Assembly: GCA_036244855.1 (NCBI GenBank) | Contig: BQKZ01000376.1 | Span: 72,423 to 134,087 of the forward strand | Direction of reading: 5' to 3' | From: Temnopleurus reevesii | Taxonomy: Eukaryota > Echinodermata > Echinoidea > Temnopleuroida > Temnopleuridae | Length of the DNA stretch: 61,665 bases | Shown here: piece after piece, positions 56,601 through 61,665 of the stretch | How positions within the stretch are numbered: the stretch's first letter is position 1 | Layout: every line of letters starts with the position of its first letter | Notes under the pieces: model-generated | Told to the model about the DNA's origin: nothing | Seen by the model: the letters and a program-made list of their open reading frames with translations, nothing else | Database searches by the model: none | Program-made: the position numbers and the translations under genes

Positions 56601-59150
56601 AGATAACTAAATTATACTGCCTCACCTTATACTTCGCCTTCTTTCAAGGGTAGCAGGGACGGATTTGATAACTTTGGCCCTCTTCTCCATAGCATCTTCA
56701 GAATAATCGTCCTTGTATTTATTCATTTCATATTCCACTGCTGCGTCTATGTGCCCGTGGTGAAGGCTGACTCTCGACACAGGTCGCCCCCGGGATAGCG
56801 GGCGTCCGTTGCTAGTCGACATGGTATTGGTAGGAGCTGCTGCTGCTGCCGCAGAGTTGTTGTTTTCTAACTTTTTCAACTCTTCTTCTACCTCAATGTT
56901 TGACACAGTTGCGGGAGTTTCCGGCGCTTGTTTGGTTGATCCGGAGCCATAAAGATCTCCTTCATTCGGTGCTACTTCATCAAGTTCTTGGTCTTCTGTG
57001 AAAACAAGGAGAAAGATCGATTTTCATTGGAACTTTCGTAGTCCCGAAACTCTCGACTTCCGCTCCAATTTCTACGCGAACGATCGCGATCACAAAACTT
57101 TGTTTTACCGTACCGGTATTCAATCTGTATACATGTACGTACACACCTGTTGCATTGCGTTGGTCGCTCTTGAACTTGAAAAGTTTTGGGTACAATTTTC
57201 TTGATATTTGCTAAGACGCCCCTGAGGCCCTTTGGGCTATCAAGTAAGCCTTCTTCTTCTTCGGTTGGATTTGTTTGGCAATAAGTCATCATTGACTACT
57301 TTCGCCATAAAATTACGTTTTTATATAATACTTTTTGAATACATATACGTACAAATATATTGTTTTTGATCATTGCATTTTGAACATATATTTCTTGAAA
57401 TCGGGAGGGAGAAAAATGAATAAGAATCCTATTCGAGATGTTGCAGATATATGCAAAGTACCCTGCCAGTTCACTGTAACTGCCACAAGTCTCAGCTTTC
57501 TTCAGACAGTAAAATCGCTGTTAAAATCATTTTGAGCGTCATAAAAAATGATATGTATAAAACACGATATAAACTATTTTCAAAAAATTAAGTCGAACGC
57601 AAATTCAATGTTCCTTTGTAAATCGGAACTGGTTTGCGATTGTTGTGTCCTCACAGGTGAATATACGGCGTATGGTTCTATTTTCTGTGGCCCACTTAAC
57701 TTTTCGGAAATAGTTTATATCTTGTTATATATATATAATTTTAATCAAACAATGATTAAAAAGCAAATTTCTTCCAACTGACTCGTTGAGATGGAATTAA
57801 ACAATTATCAACAACTTTACGCAATCAAGAGATATTCAACATATTTTTTTAAATCGTATATAATTATGTTTCATTGTTTCAAATCAAACCAAGTCAAAAA
57901 TTAATATGATTCTCAGTACTTTTCCTTGCTGTATTTCTTGATGGGCCATATCAAAGAGATTGATAGAGCACTCAATAAAAATGTTGACTCAAATTCGACC
58001 CCTCGGCATTTTTTTTTTTTTTTTTGCACCCTGATGAGCTGACAAGCACCCATGTAACCCCCCACAATATGAATCGACAGTTCTAATTTGCCGCCTAAGT
58101 CGCCGAATTTGAGCCCCTGATTAATCTTCCATTTTGCACCCCAACCTGAATTCTGTAACCAAGGCAGGCACCTATTGCTAAGTGTCGCACTTGAATGAGG
58201 GTCAAAACGTACAGCTTCCCCCCCCCCCCTCCAAAAAAAGTGCCCGCTGACACCCCCTGAATGCGTGTATCCCTTTACTAGCATGAGGGGTATGCCGTAA
58301 CGACCCAATCCATAATGCACATACATGTACATGGTCCTAGCAGCTTATTAAAATTGGAAAGACGAAATGAAGTTTACTTTCCTTTAAAAAGAAATGAGAA
58401 GATTATAGAACTTGTAGAGGTGTAGGCCTATATGTCATAAACATTTGAATTTGCTGTTGCACCATTTGTGGGGTATAGGGTTATCTTTCAATTTATATAT
58501 TTAAACAATCATGTTCGACCTGAAAATTCTTACAATGAACTGTATATAGAATAGTATTATGTTAAAAAAAAAACGTTTTATAGGCATTATGAATCCAAAA
58601 AGAATTTCTCATTCTCTGCTCATTATTCATCAGTAAAACAAGTCCCTATATCATTTTTGAAAAGTGACTTTTGTTCATATCCATGCCCTCTCTTATTTGA
58701 GAATTACAGATGATGGGTCAGTCGATTTGGCTTTGTTTTATCTTCCGCATTCTTTTTATGTAAAATCAACTCTCGTAGATGCATATAAACACGCACAATT
58801 AAAAATGAGAACAAAATGATTAGAAAAAAAAACATATATATGGGCAACAATGTTACATTTTTATTCCGTTACATTGCCAAAGCTTTTCATAATCTTTTAT
58901 TTTTATCAAATAGGATTTAAGCGTCTATAAATATGACACAATTTATAACACCATACTTGTGAAAACCAATAGAAACATAAAATACCGGTGGATGTGTTTC
59001 CTTTATTTGTGAAAAGAATATGCTTTTCCTACCAAGTTTAGTCAATCTCTGAGGAGGAACAAAATGTTCTATCCCAGGAGCATCGGTCAAAACAGGACGA
59101 GGAGCTCGCTGTCTTTCCAATTCTAGATCAAGATGCGGTAACTTATTCAT
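29513..59150 (-). CDS. TMC7: Transmembrane channel-like protein, TMC7-like, complete 18-exon gene
   Basis: Multi-pass membrane protein of the TMC family; TMC1/2 form the hair-cell mechanotransduction channel, and TMC7's role is less settled. Exons (5' to 3'): 59150-59033, 56995-56626, 55176-55027, 54196-54074, 49184-49105, 48048-47914, 47319-47222, 42398-42232, 39013-38866, 38057-37896, 37256-37090, 35439-35325, 34619-34522, 33810-33703, 32836-32630, 31622-31467, 30634-30556, 29692-29513. All phases agree; the sum is 2661 nt, 886 residues. Residues ~1-280 are cytosolic, with a poly-Ala run in exon 2. A first membrane helix is in exon 6, others in exons 8, 10, 11, 12, 13 and 15-17. The TMC signature CWETYIGREFYKL is at ~612-624. 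C-terminal half (VGSFYSPLLPAI, KKWSLLYN, SRPFRA, SGCGPF) resembles TMC7 more than TMC1/2/5; the short C-terminal tail also fits. Exon 3 and exon 5 borders are least certain. Several exons carry tandem shadow copies. Confidence 0.94.
30556..30634 (-). CDS. TMC7: TMC exon 17, last membrane helix end
   Basis: Reads LLALYYYHAISAAHKEMVLL, LKEQLIM; identical in allele A (19576-19498). Confidence 0.95.
31270..31453. mobile_element. MITE, PIF/Harbinger-like (copy B)
   Basis: Counterpart of 20212-20395. Confidence 0.6.
31467..31622 (-). CDS. TMC7: TMC exon 16
   Basis: Reads SISPSSGCGPFRGHTSMWSE, LVETIDEWDNFLEQVFEFIG, SAAFVVPLVIIL. One synonymous difference from allele A (20564-20409). Confidence 0.96.
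32630..32836 (-). CDS. TMC7: TMC exon 15
   Basis: Acceptor TTTTCAG before 32836, donor GTAAGT after 32630. Reads VGSFYSPLLPAICVMKCFIF, FYFKKWSLLYNMVPSSRPFR, ATRSGIFFMVILLVTFLICL, IPIGYSIS. Two shadow units precede it. Confidence 0.97.
32837..33142 (-). pseudogene. Two shadow units of TMC exon 15 (allele B)
   Basis: Two successive 153-bp units; exon-like starts at 32989 and 33142. Both keep an acceptor and the first part of the exon, then stop in frame. Allele A has one unit. Confidence 0.92.
33703..33810 (-). CDS. TMC7: TMC exon 14
   Basis: Donor GTAAGC after 33703. Reads KLAAKYCRCGVAKALGQMEF, EIPKNVLAIVYSQALCW. Allele A differs at two synonymous sites (22599-22492). Confidence 0.96.
34522..34619 (-). 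CDS. TMC7: TMC exon 13, TMC signature motif
   Basis: Acceptor TTCACAG before 34619, donor GTAAGT after 34522. Reads CWETYIGREFYKLTITDFAA, VVLVIVLVEFPR. CWETYIGREFYKL is the family signature. Confidence 0.97.
35115..35231 (-). pseudogene. Broken full-length duplicate of TMC exon 12
   Basis: Matches exon 12 over its whole length about 209 bp downstream, including the donor and flanking intron ('cacagctgataagtac'). A T-run has grown by two bases, causing a frameshift and an early TGA; another TGA-type change lies further on, and the acceptor is weakened to AAAG. Not a usable alternative exon. Confidence 0.9.
35325..35439 (-). CDS. TMC7: TMC exon 12
   Basis: Acceptor CCCTACAG before 35439, donor GTATGT after 35325. 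Reads RTVFLRLASLVVLFLSLYPQ, IVCPGTASAPCNVCPSDLK. A broken copy of the whole exon lies at 35115-35231. Confidence 0.95.
35700..36290. repeat. 128-bp minisatellite with nuclear-receptor half-site motifs
   Basis: Four units; 'ccaaacttggtgg' recurs at 35761, 35889, 36017 and 36152 (spacings 128, 128, 135). Units hold TCAAGGTCA and a direct repeat of (A/G)GGTCA spaced by one base: 35839-35851, 35967-35979, 36095-36107 and a perfect AGGTCAAAGGTCA at 36215-36227. Located in TMC intron 11. Confidence 0.88.
37090..37256 (-). CDS. TMC7: TMC exon 11
   Basis: Acceptor TTTTTGTAG before 37256, donor GTAAGG after 37090. Reads NSSKPVTTDAFASLLISYLP, SITITLLNGVVPMIFNVVVR, FEDYSPQFEISITLI. Confidence 0.96.
37789..37800. 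other. Assembly gap in poly-C
   Basis: Twelve n inside a C homopolymer (about 37771-37816), between TMC exons 11 and 10. Confidence 0.98.
37896..38057 (-). CDS. TMC7: TMC exon 10, membrane helix
   Basis: Donor GTAAGA after 37896. Reads TALEEERLALKRAKRTTKQK, CKLYFLRIFLNLLVLLVLAG, AGYLIYFTTDFAVL. Phase 0 on both sides. Confidence 0.96.
38078..38148 (-). mobile_element. LINE-like 3' tail, reverse orientation
   Basis: On the - strand it reads 'gtgaagcgctttgaacctgt', then 'gctgtatgaattttgtgt' and (ATT)n. Same general type as 4600-4800. Confidence 0.45.
38866..39013 (-). CDS. TMC7: TMC exon 9
   Basis: Acceptor TTTTGTAG before 39013, donor GTGAGT after 38866. Reads TAKGFKDSMANREDTSYKYC, NQVFAGWDYSLTDFNNCYLK, HRSIHYEIT, matching the conserved FAGWD segment of TMC7. 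Preceded by three tandem shadow copies, two of them open and in frame with it. Confidence 0.95.
39014..39500 (-). repeat. Tandem shadow copies of TMC exon 9, two of them open in frame
   Basis: Exon-like starts at 39178, 39352 and 39497 upstream of the real 39013. The first two are 165 and 339 bp away, both multiples of three, and no stop lies between 39352 and the real exon. Each copy has REDTSYKYCN(Q/K)VFAG and the intron-derived LSLEI.VNDDTIVFVY. The 39178 copy keeps a good acceptor (TTCTCTTATAG). The 39497 copy is out of frame. Confidence 0.88.
40176..40320. mobile_element. TIR element (MITE), 145 bp
   Basis: Arms 'aaagttgtgtttaaacgcaa' and 'gtttaaacgcaactttttat' are inverted, with inner 'cgcaactcagaaaattaaac' answering 'gattttctgacttgggttta'. 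In TMC intron 8. Confidence 0.7.
40606..41316 (-). pseudogene. Shadow copies of TMC exon 8 and a truncated allele of the exon
   Basis: Partial copies of the exon's 3' end plus its donor and intron lie near 40606, 40803 and 40994, at 191-200 bp spacing. The stretch 41316-41194 is an intact allele of exon 8 (123 of 167 nt) cut at the n at 41317. It differs from 42398-42232 by three silent changes and one Asn/Asp change. Confidence 0.85.
41332..41747 (-). repeat. Exon 9 shadow copies, second allele
   Basis: Three further exon-9-like units (about 41332-41431, 41491-41594, 41660-41747) directly after the n at 41317. The first repeats 39402-39499 and the second is almost identical to the real exon's start. 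Best read as the other haplotype of the array. Confidence 0.8.
42032..42115 (-). pseudogene. Shadow copy of TMC exon 8, 200 bp downstream of the exon
   Basis: Exon-like 3' end at 42032 is exactly 200 bp from the real 42232; donor region is diverged and the frame is lost. Confidence 0.85.
42232..42398 (-). CDS. TMC7: TMC exon 8
   Basis: Acceptor CATTTAG before 42398, donor GTGAGT after 42232. Reads GWMEQTPLFYGYYSPEFFLA, ENSTITVDPNLYNLPLAYLL, ATISYFLISLLMMVN. Joins exon 7 as FLEGS|GWMEQ. Ends with two bases of a Tyr codon. Confidence 0.96.
42432..42463. repeat. (GATT)n microsatellite
   Basis: About seven GATT units just upstream (gene sense) of TMC exon 8. Confidence 0.9.
43505..43616. mobile_element. 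TIR element with acagtcaaac ends
   Basis: Begins ACAGTCAAAC and ends GTTTGACTGT with 'gtagccac' and 'gtcactata' inside. Related sequence at about 43220-43360, 24260-24390 and 12310-12416 shows a dispersed family. Confidence 0.65.
46050..46755. mobile_element. Long foldback element, ~700 bp
   Basis: Diverged inverted arms of ~200 bp: left 'cctgaaaaattgttatctaa', 'aacctgcaacaaggactgtt' answer right 'aacagtcctcgattgcaggt' and 'agatagtaattttccagg'. The inner part also folds ('accaaatac' on both sides). No ORF of note. Confidence 0.55.
46930..47110. mobile_element. MITE, PIF/Harbinger-like
   Basis: Family blocks 'gttgttcaaatgttgcaatt' on the left and 'gatcacttacaacttttgaa' on the right, with the central 'tcattgcttcatgagcatct'. 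Ends degraded. Confidence 0.6.
47222..47319 (-). CDS. TMC7: TMC exon 7, extracellular loop
   Basis: Donor GTAAGT after 47222. Reads NSNCEIAYTDSIDAACKANG and DGVQCMLDFLEGS; three Cys, consistent with a luminal/extracellular loop between helices 1 and 2. Confidence 0.93.
47914..48048 (-). CDS. TMC7: TMC exon 6, first membrane helix
   Basis: Acceptor CTTTTAG before 48048, donor GTAAGT after 47914. Reads GKFGTAVVSYFVFLRWLLFL, NLYIFLLMFGFIVIPELIL and GTNYVQ. Confidence 0.95.
48065..48790. repeat. Diverged minisatellite next to TMC exon 6
   Basis: About four units of ~130-150 bp with 'gcaatgtttgtgtacaaaac', 'aagctatcaattcaa' and 'ctaaattgtacataa' blocks. The third unit is interrupted by ~150 bp of other sequence (48438-48590). 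The exon itself is not included. Confidence 0.7.
49105..49184 (-). CDS. TMC7: TMC exon 5
   Basis: Reads WKRTKENLYDFRLRFEVWRS then SLKEVEG, matching the WKRF..K.......LWR...IEG segment before the first membrane helix. Acceptor taken as ACAGAG before 49184 because it fits exon 4. ACAG before 49186 would instead need an extra exon in the 4.9-kb intron. Confidence 0.8.
50841..51030. repeat. Two ~98-bp tandem units, single in the other allele
   Basis: 'ggttgccctc.aatccaaatt' recurs at about 50841 and 50939; the other haplotype (52111-52190) has one unit. Confidence 0.8.
51430..51620. mobile_element. MITE, PIF/Harbinger-like
   Basis: Left end TTA then GGGGGTGTTGCTATGAAGTT; right part 'gcaattgattgcaattttcc'. 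The same element recurs at 52493-52684 in the other allele. Confidence 0.65.
52493..52684. mobile_element. MITE, PIF/Harbinger-like, allelic copy
   Basis: Counterpart of 51430-51620. Confidence 0.65.
54074..54196 (-). CDS. TMC7: TMC exon 4
   Basis: Reads RRLSRALSEAQLPPSNFSTT then RRRPSVADFVDMMDELEQVE. It looks like a protein end (TTG TGA), but the TGA is part of a consensus donor TT|GTGAGT after 54074, so it is internal. Confidence 0.72.
55027..55176 (-). CDS. TMC7: TMC exon 3
   Basis: Donor GTACTA after 55027 is clear. Core text is QPIDAIDGDAMSRERTNLAE then KRRIWH; the LAEKRR part resembles vertebrate TMC7 (ISEKRR). The 5' border is ambiguous: acceptors before 55176 and before 55149 both keep the frame. 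Confidence 0.7.
56626..56995 (-). CDS. TMC7: TMC exon 2, cytosolic N-terminal region
   Basis: Acceptor TTTTCACAG before 56995, donor GTGAGG after 56626. Reads EDQELDEVAPNEGDLYGSGS, then VSNIEVEEELKKLENNNS with six Ala, SRGRPVSRVSLHHGHIDAAV, and KSVPATLERRRSI. Low-complexity and charged, as TMC N-termini often are. Confidence 0.85.
56996..59032 (-). other. TMC intron 1
   Basis: No exon supported. An open frame at 57292-57148 ends at a GT but its phase does not fit exon 2. Contains poly-A/poly-T and poly-C runs near 58010 and 58217. Confidence 0.6.
59033..59150 (-). CDS. TMC7: TMC exon 1 (start codon)
   Basis: ATG at 59150-59148, donor GTAGGA after 59033. Reads MNKLPHLDLELERQRAPRPV then LTDAPGIEHFVPPQRLTKL and one base of Glu. 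Chosen as start because its phase is the only one that fits exon 2; any 5' UTR exon is not visible. Confidence 0.75.
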
Positions 59151-61632
59151 TTAAACACTCATTCATGAACATCTTCCCGTGACAATATCCTCCAGAACGA
59201 ATCCTTTCAGAGTTGCGAATAAATCCTCAGCAAAACAATCAATTTAACACTTCAAAATGCAGAATTTTCCCCAAATATATATTCCACGATTCAAGATCAT
59301 ATTTTTTGCAAGATTTTGATGCAATTATTTCTTTCTCCAAGCAATTTTTTCGACAGTCACGTCTGGGGTGACGCCATTTTCTTCCTTTTGTTTGGTATAG
59401 ACCAAACATAGGCGAAGAACTGTCAATCGATATTAAGCTCCATTCTAATGTCTTACATTGATTAAGTCATCAGGGCATCATCTATGGGCGTAGCAGGAGT
59501 TGGTACCGGGGCTGTATTGGGGGGGGGTTGCCAGAAGATAATTCTATACGTGAAATCAAAATTTACTTATATCACTATGTTATTGAGGATAGTGGGGAGG
59601 GTTTAAAAGCAGAATTGGATGACAAAGGGAACAATCGGTGGAGGAGATGAGGAGGGTGATGAGGAGGAGAGGGAGGAGAAAGAGGATGGGGAGAAAAATA
59701 AATAATAGGCATATAGGAGAAATAGAGGGAAATGGAGGTTGAGGCACAACAAAATGGCGGAAGGAAGAAAAGATGAATGGAGAGTAATTGGAGGGGAAGA
59801 GGAATAAGAAGGGATAATGAGAAGAAGACAAAGAAGAATAATCAACTAGGAGGAGAATGGAGAAGAGGAGGACAAGAAGAAAAGAAGAAGAAGAAGAAGA
59901 AGAAGAAGAAGAAGAAGAAGAAGAAGAAAGGGGCTTTTGGAGAAATTTAGAAGAAGGGAAGGAAGAGGATCGAAAGGGGTGTAGGAGGAATAGAAGGAGA
60001 CCGAGCGGGACTAGAATTGTAAAATAATAACAATCATGAATACTCGATATAATTGTAAAATTGATCTTGCCTCCTCGAACGTGAATTTGTAGGTGAGCTT
60101 TAATTTTATATTGCTTTCCATTAATTTTCATTAATATTTTGCATTCCAAATACGAGATGGGTTTCGCAATTTGGCCATGCAGTGATCAAAACCCGAACTT
60201 CGTTAATGGAGTCAACGTACCAGGTATGCAACGTACTTATTGTGACAGTATTAGAATGATACATGATATATTGCAAATAACATTTTTGCATCCTTTTTGT
60301 TCGCATTATATCAAAATCCCCGTGGTCAAAGTCATGCTTGAGAGATAAACCCAGCTCTATCGCCGATGTGAGTGATATACCTGATGACTAGAATGACAGA
60401 AATTTTAATTAATCATCAGTAAATTAACAATGTGCCATTATTTATGGAGATAAAAATGTACGTGGCATTCATGCATGACCTCCAGACGGCAATGTTGGCA
60501 CATAATATTTGGATAATTGAATTTCACTTTTACTTTAGAGAGATAATTAATTAATTCCCTCGGTCTTTTATTAATTTTCAGACTTTCATTTTTGTTTTTA
60601 AAAGTGGTGTTCAGGACAATGTGTGAAGTTACCGATCAATACAACTAACTTAATTATGATTTATCCAATAAACATTAATGTATAACATTTCAATAAAAGA
60701 TTGCTAGTATAATCTTATAAATTCACAGAAGCCATGACAAGTTTCCACACTGCAGACAAGAATCCATTCAACTTTTGTTGTTCGATATAACATCATTGCG
60801 CTGGGAAAACATATAGGTGTGCAAGAATCCAATTTGAAATCTCTTGCGAGGACAGTTGAATTACCTTATTCGATATAATTTTTGATAAAATGAAATAATA
60901 TAATTGGGCGCTATAATAATTTAGAAAAAAAAATATGCAGGTGTATTCCCCCACACACCCTCGTCTCCCCCATTATCATGATTATGACGTAATAACGAGC
61001 GATCCATCATGATAGGAGCTAAGTGGTTCCCATTCAGTTTGTCCATTGAGGCAGGGGTTGTTTTGTGGGTGTCTTTGGGGACATGATTCTCCTTTTTGTC
61101 ATGCAAAACGGTAGTCCCACTATGTTATGGACACGATATAAACACAGCCGTCTGAGCAGACTGTCATAAACTGGTATCGCATCTATATGCAAATATAATT
61201 TGGAGAGCTTATTTCTTACAACAAGGTGACGTGCGCATTTTCGAAGTCATTCAATTTTATACTCTTATTCTAAACTATATTCGGCCACATATTTCTGGGG
61301 AAACTCCTCCAAATAAGTGTGTTGATCTATATACTCTGAAAGCTGTAAAGAGTTAATCATGATAATCATTTTATTCGTGCTTCCCTTTCCTAATGTCTCC
61401 TTTTGTCTGCTGGGGCTCATGGAAATGAGTCATATTTCATAGGCTTCGATCAGTATCTGTTTTTCTGGAATCTACTAAATTTTAGTGTTAATTATCTCTT
61501 AATTGATTTGAAAATATACTAATCATTGACCGCGGAACCACCAGGGGACTCTCCACCCCCTTATCATTTACTATACATGCAAACCTGAATTGTAAAATTT
61601 GTATCCACAGCCCCCATCCCCGCCTTGGCCGC

Positions 61633-61665
<33 letters not shown>
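59151..61665. other. Upstream of the TMC start codon
   Basis: No gene recognised. Holds the TMC promoter and 5' UTR, neither of which I can place, a polypurine tract (59580-60005) and a poly-C run at the very end (61630-61665), probably a contig edge. Confidence 0.6.
59580..60005 (+). repeat. Polypurine tract with (GAA)n
   Basis: About 430 bp that is nearly all G and A on the + strand (GGA, GAA, AAG), with a clean (GAA/AGA)n block at about 59879-59932. The Ser/Leu-rich open frame on the other strand is a product of this bias. Confidence 0.9.

Noticed and set aside
56972..57292. Open frame MMTYCQTNPTEEEEGLLDSP as a TMC first exon
   Set aside because: Its donor (AACAG before GTGTGT) leaves two bases, and joining to exon 2 gives an immediate stop. 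The ATG at 59150 fits phase and frame. It could at most be an untranslated or unrelated exon.
59580..60149. 189-residue Ser/Leu-rich open frame on the - strand
   Set aside because: Read through the polypurine tract. Low complexity explains the lack of stops.

Overview
The window is eukaryotic, intron-rich, AT-rich nuclear DNA. It most likely comes from a marine invertebrate deuterostome, and a sea urchin or related echinoderm is my best guess. That guess rests on vertebrate-like protein sequences, short exons with good GT/AG borders, a dense load of small TIR elements and retroposon tails, and very high heterozygosity. It is an inference; nothing in the window names the species.

Two protein genes lie tail to tail. 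On the + strand (333-9844) are the last eleven coding exons of IFT56 (TTC26/DYF-13), a TPR protein of the intraflagellar transport B complex; its 5' end lies before the window. On the - strand (59150 down to 29513) is a complete 18-exon TMC-family channel-like gene, closest in my reading to TMC7. The exons join in frame to about 886 residues with the TMC signature CWETYIGREFYKL. The 19 kb between their stop codons is non-coding DNA plus a second copy of the TMC 3' half.

The main structural complication is that 11227-23399 is repeated as 23402-34607, with a single n at the join inside TMC exon 13. The seven coding differences I found between the copies are all synonymous. The copies differ by whole mobile-element insertions (a MITE at 14065-14238 and a Penelope-like fragment at 12417-13300 in one, a MITE at 23700-23827 in the other). 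Two unmerged alleles are the simplest explanation. Smaller joins of the same kind sit at n positions 7341, 41317 and 51868. The gene should therefore be read as IFT56, then intergenic DNA, then one TMC gene.

The most unusual signals are two. (1) At least seven exon borders in both genes carry tandem 'shadow' copies of part of the exon plus adjacent intron. Most are decayed by stops or lost splice sites. One array (TMC exon 9) stays open and in frame, and one (TMC exon 15) has a different copy number in the two alleles. (2) A hammerhead-ribozyme-like sequence at 12791-12839 sits inside a haplotype-specific insertion, as expected for Penelope-like retroelements.

Other content: several MITE families (one with PIF/Harbinger-like TWA target sites), SINE/LINE-like tails, a 128-bp minisatellite whose units carry nuclear-receptor half-sites, trinucleotide microsatellites, and a 430-bp polypurine tract upstream of the TMC gene. 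No tRNA, rRNA or CRISPR array was seen.
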